Under the pieces are notes generated by a model, which searched no databases, had not been told where the DNA came from, and saw only the letters and a list, made by a program, of their open reading frames with translations. Positions 42,237 through 50,579 of a stretch of DNA of 52,521 bases are shown here, piece after piece. Source of the stretch: an uncultured Bacteroidales bacterium (lineage in GTDB: Bacteria > Bacteroidota > Bacteroidia > Bacteroidales > Paludibacteraceae); the NCBI GenBank assembly GCA_937916355.1, contig CALFTM010000031.1, positions 1-52,521 of the forward strand, given 5' to 3'. The translations under genes were made by a program, and so were the position numbers. Numbering within the stretch: the first letter of the stretch is position 1; each line of letters starts with the position of its first letter.

Positions 42237-44078
42237 ATGAGAAAAATCGAACTGCTCGCTCCTGCTAAAACTGCAGAACATGGAATAGAGGCCATCAATC
42301 ATGGTGCAGATGCGGTCTACATCGGTGCTCCTCGTTTTAGTGCGAGAGCCAACGCCTCCAACTCCCTCTCCGAGATTGAAGAACTCATCAAACATGCCCA
42401 TAAATATTACGCAAAAGTTTATGTGGCACTGAATACCATTTTAACGGACAAAGAACTGGAGGAGAGCGAAGATCTCATTCATAAATTATATGGAATCGGC
42501 ACGGATGCTCTCATCATTCAGGATTTTGGCATCACCCAACTGAACCTACCTCCTATTCCATTGCACGCCAGTACACAAATGGACAACCGCAGTGTGGAGA
42601 AGGTACAGTTCCTCGAAAAAGCAGGATTTGAACAGGTGGTGCTGGCAAGGGAATTGTCCATCGAACAGATTCGTGAAATCAGCAAAAAGACAACTGTCAG
42701 ACTGGAAGCGTTCGTACATGGAGCACTCTGTGTTTCTTACAGCGGACAATGTTACCTCAGTCAGAGTGTATGCGGAAGAAGTGCAAACAGAGGGGTATGC
42801 GCACAACTATGCCGTCTCCCCTACTCACTGACTGATGAGAGAGGAAACATTCTTATAAAAGATAAATACCTACTCTCTTTGAAGGATTTCAACCTCTCCG
42901 CTCATCTAAGAGAACTGCTCGATGCAGGTGTCTCTTCGCTTAAAATCGAAGGCAGACTGAAAGAGGTGGACTATGTCAAAAATGTGACGGCCTACTACCG
43001 ACAAAAACTGGACGAGGTGCTGAATGCTCCTTCCCTCCACGATTGCTACCAAAAAGCCAGCTCTGGCTCCTGCACCTTTTTTTTCACGCCCGATGTGGAA
43101 AAAAGTTTTCATAGAGGTTCTACAGACTACTTCCTACACGGAAGGAACAAAGAGATAACCTCCTTTGACACACCCAAATCGTTAGGTGAGAAAATCGGTA
43201 CGATTGGAAAAAGCGACGGAAAAAACATTTTCGTCAAAACTGACAAAGTCTTAAACAACGGAGACGGTTTTGCATTCCTCAACCCTCAAGGAAGATTTGA
43301 AGGTTTTAAGGCCAATGTGGCAGAGGGAAACAAAATCACTCCTGCGGAACGAATCTTCATTCCGGAAAAAACCATACTTTACAGAAATTTCGACCAAAAC
43401 TTCAACCGATTATTGAGCAAAAAAAGTGCAGAAAGGAAAATCTCTGCTGAGATATTCATCTACGAAGAGGAGAAGGGACTTCGGTTCTCAATTATCGACG
43501 AAGATGGCAACCAGATAAACAGAAACTGGGAAATAGAAAAAATTTTGGCAGAAAACCCTGTAAAACAAACTGAAAACATCACACAGACTTTAAAAAAATG
43601 CGGCAACACAAATTTCACCATTACAAATGTGAAGATAGAGACCTCTGATATATTTTTCCTTCCAGCTGCCCGACTTGCGGAAATTCGACGAACTTTAATT
43701 AGCGAACTGGAAAATGAGAGAGAAAAAAACAGAGTCGTCGCAAAATCACAGTTTGAACAGACTCAACACCCTTTCCCTCTTCAACGGATAGATTACAGAG
43801 GGAATGTCCACAACCTCAAATCGAAATCGTTCTATCAAATGCACGGAATCACTTCCGTGGAAAACTCTTTAGAGAAAAAAGAGCCTAATGATGCGGAACT
43901 CATGCGTTGCAAACATTGCATACGATATGCCATTGGAGGATGTCCTAAGGAGAACCCTACAAAGAGGGTTCCTGAAAAATTGTTCCTCTTAATGAATAAC
44001 GGACAAAAATTTCAATTGATTTTCGACTGTAAATCATGCGAGATGGTCGTTAAAAACATCTCTAATAAAAATATTTGA
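42237..44078 (+). CDS. U32-family peptidase-like protein, RlhA type
   Basis: This protein has 613 residues. The N-terminal half is the U32 barrel, with LLAPAKTAEHGIEAINHGADAVYIGAP and the Cys motif (GQCYLSQSVCGRSANRGVCAQLC). The middle region matches the DUF3656-type insertion. A C-terminal Cys cluster (RCKHCIRYAIGGCP, FDCKSCEM) may bind a metal or Fe-S cluster. In E. coli the proteins of this length (RlhA, YdcP) hydroxylate C2501 of 23S rRNA rather than act as proteases, so an RNA-modifying role is likely here. A collagenase-like peptidase is the old annotation. It is translated 15 nt after metA. Confidence 0.8.
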   Translation: MRKIELLAPAKTAEHGIEAINHGADAVYIGAPRFSARANASNSLSEIEELIKHAHKYYAKVYVALNTILTDKELEESEDLIHKLYGIGTDALIIQDFGITQLNLPPIPLHASTQMDNRSVEKVQFLEKAGFEQVVLARELSIEQIREISKKTTVRLEAFVHGALCVSYSGQCYLSQSVCGRSANRGVCAQLCRLPYSLTDERGNILIKDKYLLSLKDFNLSAHLRELLDAGVSSLKIEGRLKEVDYVKNVTAYYRQKLDEVLNAPSLHDCYQKASSGSCTFFFTPDVEKSFHRGSTDYFLHGRNKEITSFDTPKSLGEKIGTIGKSDGKNIFVKTDKVLNNGDGFAFLNPQGRFEGFKANVAEGNKITPAERIFIPEKTILYRNFDQNFNRLLSKKSAERKISAEIFIYEEEKGLRFSIIDEDGNQINRNWEIEKILAENPVKQTENITQTLKKCGNTNFTITNVKIETSDIFFLPAARLAEIRRTLISELENEREKNRVVAKSQFEQTQHPFPLQRIDYRGNVHNLKSKSFYQMHGITSVENSLEKKEPNDAELMRCKHCIRYAIGGCPKENPTKRVPEKLFLLMNNGQKFQLIFDCKSCEMVVKNISNKNI

Positions 44079-44107
44079 AACTTTACATATTTTTTAACAC
44101 TCTGAAA

Positions 44108-44139
44108 TTTGTTTATACAAAATAAAACAAGTATATTTG
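44108..44139 (+). promoter_or_regulatory. Promoter of candidate sRNA
   Basis: TTTG (44108-44111) is exactly 20 bp from TATATTTG (44132-44139), the full Bacteroidota consensus. It lies 29 nt after the U32 stop codon. Confidence 0.65.
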
Positions 44140-44145
44140 CACCAC

Positions 44146-44221
44146 GGTTGTGAAACCTCTTAATAAAATTTTATGGTTTTCTATTGAAGACAAGCCTTGC
44201 AGATGCAGGGTTTGTTTTTTT
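44146..44221 (+). ncRNA. Candidate small RNA of about 75 nt
   Basis: A short transcript is predicted between a good promoter and a terminator. Its 5' part folds as GAAACC (44152-44157) with GGTTTTC (44175-44181) around a perfect AT palindrome. Its 3' part is AAGCCTTGC (44192-44200) with GCAGGGTTT (44205-44213) and an AGAT loop, closed by G-T pairs and followed by GTTTTTTT. No start codon with a useful frame lies between. The permease gene has its own -7 box after this terminator, so a leader or attenuator is less likely but not excluded. I do not recognise the family. Confidence 0.5.
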
Positions 44222-44281
44222 ATACCCCTTCACAAAAAAATTTTTTTCACTCACATTGAGAAATCCCAAAGATATTTGTAA

Positions 44282-44289
44282 TATCTTTG
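44282..44289 (+). promoter_or_regulatory. Permease -7 promoter box
   Basis: TATCTTTG matches TAnnTTTG, 38 nt before the ATG at 44328. A TTG at 44256-44258 is 23 bp upstream. Confidence 0.55.
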
Positions 44290-44327
44290 CACACATAGAA
44301 CAATCGTATTTTTTAACAGAAACGACA

Positions 44328-45647
44328 ATGAAAGAAATATTTGATTTGGTTAACCAAATGTCTCCCTACATTTTACTAGGATTCTTGTTAGCAGGACTGA
44401 TGCACGCCTTTTTGCCACAGGAGCTATATCGTCGTTATCTGGGGGGCAATTCATTTCGCGGTGTTCTGAATGCTACGCTATTGGGAATCCCGTTACCGCT
44501 TTGTTCGTGCGGCGTAATTCCTACCGCCATGTCTCTAAGAAAAGAGGGGGCTTCAAAGGGGGCGACGGTCTCCTTCTTGATTGCCACGCCACAAACTGGG
44601 GTCGACTCCATCATCGCTACTTATGCGCTCATGGGGCTACCATTCGCATTGATTCGTCCACTGGCGGCATTTACAACTGCCATTTTGGGAGGATGGGTAA
44701 CCAACAAACTGACGAAGGAAGATGAGAATGTCAAACAGTCACATAAACCGTCAACCGAAAACACCTCCAAAGGATGGAAGGAAAAACTTAAAACCGCTCT
44801 TCGATATGCTTTCGTGGAAATGATGCAGGACATCGGGCGATGGCTGGTGGTCGGTTTGATTATCGCCGGACTAATTACCGTTTTCATCCCCGAATCATTT
44901 TTCGCCTCATTTGCAGACAACTCTCTTTTAGGGATGTTCCTCGTATTGGTTTGTGCAATCCCAATGTATCTCTGCGCAACTGGTTCAATCCCCATTGCTG
45001 TTGCATTGATCATGAAAGGATTGTCACCGGGAGCTGCGTTAGTACTTCTCATGGCAGGTCCGGCAGTGAATGTAGCCTCCATGTTGGTAATCGGGAAAGT
45101 GATGGGTAGAAAAAGTCTTTTGCTCTATCTTCTGTCCATCATCATCGGAGCGATATTGTTTGGATTAGGCATAGACTATCTGCTACCTCGCGAATGGTTT
45201 TTAGAACCACTCTCCGCAATTGGAAGTTGTGACCATGAAAGCACCTCATTTTTCCATATCGGTTGCACAATCGCATTAGCGATACTCCTTCTAAATGCGC
45301 TATTCCGCCGCTACTTCAAAAAAGAGGGTTGCGGTTGTCATGGGGAATGCTGCGAAGACAATTGCAACGACAGCTCACATGATTGCCATTGTGGAAATGG
45401 GGAATGCTCAAACGAGTGTGGAGAAGAATGCAATTGCGGAAAACACAATACAAAAACTACTCTACTGCACATAGACGGCATGAAATGCAACCACTGCAAA
45501 AGCAACATTGAAAAGGCGGTCAAAGATGTGGAGGGTGTAAAATCAGCAATAGCAGACCTTCCGACTGGCACACTCTCAGTCGTAGGAGATTTCGACGAAG
45601 AGGCTGTAAAAAAAGCGATTACGGATTTGGGCTTCTCTATCAAGTAA
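44328..45647 (+). CDS. SO_0444-type Cu/Zn efflux permease fused to a heavy-metal-binding domain
   Basis: This membrane protein has 439 residues. Residues about 1-325 form a DUF318/SO_0444 permease with eight to ten helices and the conserved PLCSCGVIP (C59, C61). A hydrophilic linker (about 331-372) contains eleven Cys and four His. The end (about 373-439) is an HMA domain with GMKCNHC and the usual beta-alpha-beta-beta-alpha-beta pattern. The family exports Cu or Zn. The start at 44328 places the first helix properly; the open frame begins at 44184 inside the small RNA region. Metal specificity cannot be read from the sequence. The metal-loaded linker may pass ions to the permease. Confidence 0.88.
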   Translation: MKEIFDLVNQMSPYILLGFLLAGLMHAFLPQELYRRYLGGNSFRGVLNATLLGIPLPLCSCGVIPTAMSLRKEGASKGATVSFLIATPQTGVDSIIATYALMGLPFALIRPLAAFTTAILGGWVTNKLTKEDENVKQSHKPSTENTSKGWKEKLKTALRYAFVEMMQDIGRWLVVGLIIAGLITVFIPESFFASFADNSLLGMFLVLVCAIPMYLCATGSIPIAVALIMKGLSPGAALVLLMAGPAVNVASMLVIGKVMGRKSLLLYLLSIIIGAILFGLGIDYLLPREWFLEPLSAIGSCDHESTSFFHIGCTIALAILLLNALFRRYFKKEGCGCHGECCEDNCNDSSHDCHCGNGECSNECGEECNCGKHNTKTTLLHIDGMKCNHCKSNIEKAVKDVEGVKSAIADLPTGTLSVVGDFDEEAVKKAITDLGFSIK

Positions 45648-45692
45648 GCCCAACCCGCAATGCACTTTTAATATTATGGTGAGTTTTTATTC

Positions 45693-46874
45693 CTACCTCA
45701 GAGTGATTTTTTTGATTTCATCACCCAACTCTACAATGTACAGCCCCTTTTTCTCTAATTTCAAATGGAGATCTCCTGTGGCGTTTTCTGTTCGATACAG
45801 CACCCTTCCAGTTAAATCATACACCTTCACCTTCTCTCCCTCTACATTGTAAATATAGACGGTCTGGTCAACTTGCTTCAAATATGGCCTCTTACTATTC
45901 AAATCGAATGAGTTTGTATTTTCTACAGGCAAATATAAGCCCACACACCCATTCGCCTCACTACCCGGCTCAATTTTCAGACTGCTATTATTGATTACCG
46001 TCGTCATCCGCTCACAACCTAAAAAGGCATTCTCATCAATTGTCTTCAATGTCGCCGGTAATGAAATCCCGATCAAATCACAATCGCGAAAAGCACTTCG
46101 TCCGATCGTTTCAAGACAATCACTCAAATAGACGATGTTCAAATCCCCACAATCCATAAATGCCGTTGATCCGATGCTCTTCAATTGCGTCTCACTGAAA
46201 TCCAAGATTTGAAGATAACGACACTGAGAAAAAGCATCTCGAGCAATCTCTCTCAAGCCAGTGCCAAACTGCACATCCACCAATTCAGAGCAACTATTAA
46301 ACGCCCCATCTCCTATGACCTCGACACTATTAGGGATGGCAATGGCAGCTAAGGTACAATATTGGAAAGCAGAACTTGGAATCTCTTTTATTCCCTCCAA
46401 CAACTCGACAGTCCCACTGAGAGCACGGGGAGCAAAGAATAACGACAAGTTCCCTTTTTCATAAACAATACCCCTATAAGATTGAAACTTGGGATTCTCC
46501 GCATCGACACTGACGGAATAGAGTGCCTTGCATAGAGAAAAACAGGAAGAACCAAAGGAGACAACAGAAGCCGGCAACTGCAATGTTGTCATCAGTTCGC
46601 TTCCTGCAAAAGCATTGTCTCCCACCGAATTTACCGCATATTCTAAGCCATCGTATGTAAATTCAGAAGGAATCACGACCTCACCCACATACAAAGAGTC
46701 TTCTGGATAATACATCCAACCATTAGGATCATCACCGTATGGTTTAAAAGTCACCTTCGCAGTCTGTTTTTCCGAATCTATATCGTAATAAATCCCGTTC
46801 ACTAACACCACTTCTGCCCATAATGGACAAAAACAAAAAATCAACACTGAAAAAAGTAGTCCTATATGTTTCAT
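45693..46874 (-). CDS. BspA-like leucine-rich-repeat protein with T9SS-like tail
   Basis: This exported protein has 393 residues. The signal peptide is MKHIGLLFSVLIFCFCPLWA. The middle carries LRR_5 (BspA/TpLRR) repeats, such as VVSFGSSCFSLCKAL and VEVIGDGAFNSCSEL, about every 23 residues. The last 60 residues (VKVYDLTGRVLYRT to IVELGDEIKKITLR) resemble a type IX secretion type-A sorting domain. BspA proteins of oral Bacteroidetes bind host matrix, but many gut and environmental members have no known ligand. I start it at 46874; the frame opens at 46934 without a better signal. Confidence 0.87.
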   Translation of the reverse strand: MKHIGLLFSVLIFCFCPLWAEVVLVNGIYYDIDSEKQTAKVTFKPYGDDPNGWMYYPEDSLYVGEVVIPSEFTYDGLEYAVNSVGDNAFAGSELMTTLQLPASVVSFGSSCFSLCKALYSVSVDAENPKFQSYRGIVYEKGNLSLFFAPRALSGTVELLEGIKEIPSSAFQYCTLAAIAIPNSVEVIGDGAFNSCSELVDVQFGTGLREIARDAFSQCRYLQILDFSETQLKSIGSTAFMDCGDLNIVYLSDCLETIGRSAFRDCDLIGISLPATLKTIDENAFLGCERMTTVINNSSLKIEPGSEANGCVGLYLPVENTNSFDLNSKRPYLKQVDQTVYIYNVEGEKVKVYDLTGRVLYRTENATGDLHLKLEKKGLYIVELGDEIKKITLR

Positions 46875-47035
46875 ATCACACCAATTTAAATTCAACAAAA
46901 CTTTATCGGGTTCAATATAGCGACAATTTTCCAAAAAAAGAAATCTTCAATTTTGCAAAGTTGCATTTTTTTACTTTTTAACACCACAACAACCTATTTT
47001 ACGAACCGAAAAAAAACTCTTTTAAAACTTTTTCC

Positions 47036-47043
47036 TACTTTTG
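47036..47043 (+). promoter_or_regulatory. cysK -7 promoter box
   Basis: TACTTTTG matches TAnnTTTG, 36 nt before the cysK ATG. Confidence 0.6.
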
Positions 47044-47079
47044 CCAAGTTTTTATATTGTATCACCAAACTGAAATTAA

Positions 47080-48012
47080 ATGGGTAAAATATATCAATCG
47101 GCAGACCAGCTGATAGGGAAGACTCCTTTAATGGAGTTGTCCAACATCGAAAAAAAATTCGATCTCAATTGTAAGATCCTTGCAAAACTGGAATACCTCA
47201 ATCCTGCAGGTAGTATCAAGGACAGAGTGGCATTATCGCTCATCAACGAGGCGGAGAAATGCGGGAAACTCCATAAAGATGCAGTCATCATCGAACCAAC
47301 ATCTGGCAATACAGGCATCGGACTGGCAAGTGTGGCAGCCGCAAGAGGTTATAAACTCATCATCGTAATGCCCGAAACCATGAGTGTGGAACGCAGACAA
47401 CTCATGAAAGCTTTTGGAGCTGAACTGGTACTGTCGGAAGGTTCAAAAGGAATGGCGGGCGCAATCGCAAAAGCGGAAGAGTTGGCGGCTACCATTCCCA
47501 ATAGTTTTATTGCAGGACAGTTCACCAACCCCGCAAACCCAAAAATCCACTACGAAACCACTGGCCCGGAAATCTGGGAAGACACAGAGGGGGATGTGGA
47601 CATATTGGTAGCAACGGTCGGAACCGGCGGAACCATCACAGGAACCGGTCAATACCTAAAAATACAAAATCCCAATATCAGCGTTGTTGCTGTAGAACCT
47701 GCCTCCTCCGCATTTTTATCAACTGGCAAGGCCGGAGCGCACGAAATTCAAGGTATCGGAGCAGGATTCATCCCTGAAATCCTCGACACCAAAGTGTACG
47801 ACGAAATCATTACCGTAACCAATGAAGCGGCCTATGAATATGGTAAAATGGTAGGAAAAACTGAGGGAGTATTGGTTGGAATCTCAAGCGGTGCCGCCTT
47901 ATGGGCTGCCATCCAATTGGCAAAACGACAAGAAAACAAGGACAAAAAAATTGTTGTGATACTGCCCGACACAGGCGACAGGTATCTAAGCACCCCTCTC
48001 TTCCAAGACTAA
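47080..48012 (+). CDS. cysK: Cysteine synthase A
   Basis: This PLP enzyme of 310 residues makes cysteine from O-acetylserine and sulfide. The PLP lysine is K47 in PAGSIKDR. The substrate loop TSGNTG and the phosphate loop GTGGTITG are present. It is monocistronic, with its own -7 box and a terminator at 48087-48149, and lies between two BspA-like genes of opposite strand. Confidence 0.95.
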   Translation: MGKIYQSADQLIGKTPLMELSNIEKKFDLNCKILAKLEYLNPAGSIKDRVALSLINEAEKCGKLHKDAVIIEPTSGNTGIGLASVAAARGYKLIIVMPETMSVERRQLMKAFGAELVLSEGSKGMAGAIAKAEELAATIPNSFIAGQFTNPANPKIHYETTGPEIWEDTEGDVDILVATVGTGGTITGTGQYLKIQNPNISVVAVEPASSAFLSTGKAGAHEIQGIGAGFIPEILDTKVYDEIITVTNEAAYEYGKMVGKTEGVLVGISSGAALWAAIQLAKRQENKDKKIVVILPDTGDRYLSTPLFQD

Positions 48013-48025
48013 ATTTTCAAAGCTG

Positions 48026-48076
48026 GGGTTCTATAAATACTTTTTATCAATTGCAAACAGTGAATTTATAGAACCC
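48026..48076. repeat. Palindromic repeat element, copy B
   Basis: GGGTTCTATAAAT (48026-48038) and ATTTATAGAACCC (48064-48076) form a perfect 13-bp inverted repeat around 25 nt. Its right arm and copy C at 49680-49727 face each other across the second BspA-like gene, sharing TGAATTTATAGAACC. Confidence 0.65.
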
Positions 48077-48086
48077 TCTAAAATCA

Positions 48087-48149
48087 AAGCGACCTCTCAA
48101 AGTCTGGCTTCAAATCAGACAAACCGTTTGAGGTCGCTTCTCTTTTATT
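48087..48149. terminator. Terminator between cysK and the second BspA-like gene
   Basis: AAGCGACCTC (48087-48096) pairs with GAGGTCGCTT (48130-48139). An inner GTCTG/CAGAC stem closes the loop, and a TTTTATT follows on the plus strand. The BspA stop at 48145 lies within it, so it may act in both directions. Confidence 0.8.
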
Positions 48150-49662
48150 GTTGATTAGATTCTATCGCACGAATCTTTTCTGCGTATTCGCTCCATCCCT
48201 CCGCTGTTTTGTATTTCTCGACACTCTCTGCTGGAACATAGATGGTCTGGATAGCAGACTTTTCAAAAACACCACTTGCAATGCTTGGTGGGGTTTCTCG
48301 TTTCATCTCGATGTACTCCAAAAATCTTGTCTCACAGAAAGCCTGTTCTCCAATGCTTTCCACAGACTGTGGAATAACGAGTTTATCTATTGGGCAATCA
48401 TAGAAACACCCTTTCCCTATCTTTTTTAAAGATTCTGACAAAATCACCTCTTCCAGCAATCCTGAAGAAAAGCAAAAATTGCCAATAGAGATTACAGAAT
48501 TAGGCAAAATTATCACTTCTCCATTACAACTGTCAAATACATAATCCCCCAAACTTTTTACGGAATTAGGAATTTTCAAAGTATCCTCAAAATAACTCCT
48601 TGCAAAAGCATAATTGCCAATGCTTGTAACCGTATTAGGTATCACTAACTCATCAAACTCACAACGCTGAAATGCTCCATCACCAATAGTCTCGACACCC
48701 TTCGGGATAACAAAAGACCCTAAATATCCACATTCCGCAAATGCTCCTTCTCCTATATGTTTTACTGTTTTAAGAATTTTTCGATTCCGATCGTCCATGC
48801 TGGGAAATGCCACCAATGTATCTCCTGATTTCGTATATAGTCCGCCTCGACGAGAAAAGAAATGTTGGTTTTCTGAACTCACCTTTATTTTTTTCAGTTT
48901 CAAACAACCAAAAAAAGCACCATACTCAATAGAGTTAACGGATTGGGGGATAGAAATACTTTTAAGTTTTTTACAATCTCTGAAAGCATACTTTCCTATA
49001 CTAACAACAGACTTCGGAACAACCATCCGTTTAAGTTGACTACACGAACTAAATGTCTTTTTCTTAATGCTGTCCAAACCCTCAGGAAGCTTTATTCTCT
49101 TTATCTTAGTACCACCAAAAGCATCTTCTCCGATACTTTCCACAGACTGAGGTATATCTATCTTCTTTATAGAAGTTGAAGAGAATGCATAATCTCCGAT
49201 ATGAGTAACTGAGTTGGGAATATCAACTCTACTCAAACAGATAGACATTCCAAACGCGCCATCGTCAATCGTTTTTACAGTATTAGGGATAACAACATGG
49301 CTTACAAAACTAAGAAAAAAAGCAGCATCAATATTCGTAACAGGGAAAATTTGTCCTTCAAAACAGACCTCTGCTGGTATCATAACAGGATTCTTTAAAC
49401 AGGACAGAACCAAGTCGTCCTCAGAAAAAGAATCGGCAACAGAATCTATTTTTACAAAATCCTCATCTTTCTCAACATGATCCACGCAAGTCACCCCTCC
49501 ACTCTCATTTTTGACAAACTCAAAGGTCTCTCCTTCATAAGTGAAAGTAAAACTATCCTTTTGTGCAGATGCGACATTGGAAGGTAATTTCTGATTAGAT
49601 TCAACAGCAACAGAAAAAAAAGGGAGAAAAAACAGCAATATCATCCAAAAACCTCTTATCAT
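48145..49662 (-). CDS. BspA-like leucine-rich-repeat protein without T9SS tail
   Basis: This exported protein has 505 residues. The signal peptide is about 19 residues long (MIRGFWMILLFFLPFFSVA). From about residue 105 to 455 it is built of LRR_5 repeats (VTHIGDYAFSSTSIKKI, VESIGEDAFGGTKIK) close to 23 residues long. The end (YVPAESVEKYKTAEGWSEYA) is the usual BspA cap. Unlike the protein at 45693-46874 it lacks a C-terminal sorting tail, so it may be periplasmic or exported otherwise. Copies B and C of the palindromic element flank it. Its leader should begin near the -7 box at 49760-49767. Confidence 0.85.
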   Translation of the reverse strand: MIRGFWMILLFFLPFFSVAVESNQKLPSNVASAQKDSFTFTYEGETFEFVKNESGGVTCVDHVEKDEDFVKIDSVADSFSEDDLVLSCLKNPVMIPAEVCFEGQIFPVTNIDAAFFLSFVSHVVIPNTVKTIDDGAFGMSICLSRVDIPNSVTHIGDYAFSSTSIKKIDIPQSVESIGEDAFGGTKIKRIKLPEGLDSIKKKTFSSCSQLKRMVVPKSVVSIGKYAFRDCKKLKSISIPQSVNSIEYGAFFGCLKLKKIKVSSENQHFFSRRGGLYTKSGDTLVAFPSMDDRNRKILKTVKHIGEGAFAECGYLGSFVIPKGVETIGDGAFQRCEFDELVIPNTVTSIGNYAFARSYFEDTLKIPNSVKSLGDYVFDSCNGEVIILPNSVISIGNFCFSSGLLEEVILSESLKKIGKGCFYDCPIDKLVIPQSVESIGEQAFCETRFLEYIEMKRETPPSIASGVFEKSAIQTIYVPAESVEKYKTAEGWSEYAEKIRAIESNQQ

Positions 49663-49679
49663 AACTACATTTTTTAGGG

Positions 49680-49727
49680 GAGGTTCTATAAATTCATTCG
49701 TTTATATTAGCGAGCTGTCTGAACCTC
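49680..49727. repeat. Palindromic repeat element, copy C
   Basis: GAGGTTC (49680-49686) and GAACCTC (49721-49727) are inverted, and GGTTCTATAAATTCA lies at 49682-49696. It falls in the predicted leader of the second BspA-like gene, as copy A does for AbiH. Confidence 0.5.
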
Positions 49728-49759
49728 GTTACGGCTACTACTAAATCTTTTAGTTTTCA

Positions 49760-49767
49760 CAAAGGTA
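49760..49767 (-). promoter_or_regulatory. Second BspA-like gene -7 promoter box
   Basis: Minus-strand TACCTTTG matches TAnnTTTG and lies 98 nt before the start at 49662. Confidence 0.55.
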
Positions 49768-49789
49768 GTAAAAAATCCTTGATAAACCA

Positions 49790-49840
49790 TAAACATTAAA
49801 CAATCTAAGCTTCCGACCCCGTCTCTTAGGTTAATGTTTA
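49790..49840 (-). terminator. Hairpin at the end of the 234-aa orphan gene
   Basis: TAAACATTAAAC (49790-49801) pairs with GTTAATGTTTA (49830-49840), extended by CTAAG/CTTAG inside. The stop codon (49831-49833) lies in the right arm. On the minus strand a six-T run follows only after about 14 nt, so termination is plausible rather than certain. Confidence 0.5.
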
Positions 49841-50535
49841 TACCCGTAAACAATGAAAGTTTGTTCCGACTCATCATACTCATACGGAATACTGTGTTTC
49901 TGCAATATCTCCATAAATAAAGATTTATGATCATAAGTCTGCACTTTATTTGGCACAAGCCGACCTACATATTCACTAATAACCTGTACATGCTTTATTT
50001 TCATCCATTCTATCTCCGACAACTCCAACGCCTTATACACAAGATCCTCATCATAGTGCAAATCCCAGAAATAATTAGGCGCAGATTTTTCAAATAAAGT
50101 TTTATACTGTACACAATCCCAAGGAGCTTTCTCCATGATGTCATTTATCAATTCACGCCATTTAGTATTGTTCATAAAAGAAGCAAGACCATTTTCTTCT
50201 ACAAATAATTTTATTTTCTCTCTCAAAGTCTTCTTGTTTCTATACTTTCCATCTTCTATATCATCTATGATGTGCTGCAAACATTTGATAGAATCATCAT
50301 CTGGCTTAGTGATGCGGTACGATGGCGATAAGTCCTGTCCATCTCGCATAACATGACTGTACCCCCAGCAATATTTAGAACTGAAGACCATAAAATGGAT
50401 ACCACCTTTCCATTCTATGTCGAGCACCTTTCTCCAACCACTTTCATTTGTTTTGTCTATCGGCAGAATCTTACCGCTTCGTGGATCAAGCGTTTTGCAT
50501 AACAACTCGTAAAATGAATCCTTATCAATCGGCAT
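49831..50535 (-). CDS. Orphan protein, possible DUF6678 C-terminal domain
   Basis: This soluble protein has 234 residues and is rich in Trp, Tyr and acidic residues. I use the ATG at 50535; the frame opens with a TTG at 50577. The N-terminal half (ESGWRKVLDIEWKGGIHFMVF) is unrecognised. The second half, from MNNTKWRELINDIM to EIEWMKIKHV, resembles the DUF6678 pattern as I remember it, but this is weak. Small acidic proteins of this kind often act as immunity proteins or solo genes in polymorphic-toxin loci. No toxin gene is seen, so that role is speculative. Confidence 0.6.
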   Translation of the reverse strand: MPIDKDSFYELLCKTLDPRSGKILPIDKTNESGWRKVLDIEWKGGIHFMVFSSKYCWGYSHVMRDGQDLSPSYRITKPDDDSIKCLQHIIDDIEDGKYRNKKTLREKIKLFVEENGLASFMNNTKWRELINDIMEKAPWDCVQYKTLFEKSAPNYFWDLHYDEDLVYKALELSEIEWMKIKHVQVISEYVGRLVPNKVQTYDHKSLFMEILQKHSIPYEYDESEQTFIVYGYKH

Positions 50536-50579
50536 ATTTTCAAATTTATAAAATAATTGATTCTTAGAGATTTCCAAAG

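Noticed and set aside
44108..44221. Riboswitch for the metal permease
   Set aside because: The element has its own promoter and terminator and the permease has a second promoter; no known aptamer signature is visible. Kept as candidate sRNA.
44184..44327. N-terminal extension of 48 residues on the metal permease
   Set aside because: This stretch contains the sRNA terminator, the -7 box and a start within a T-run; the ATG at 44328 fits the family N-terminus.
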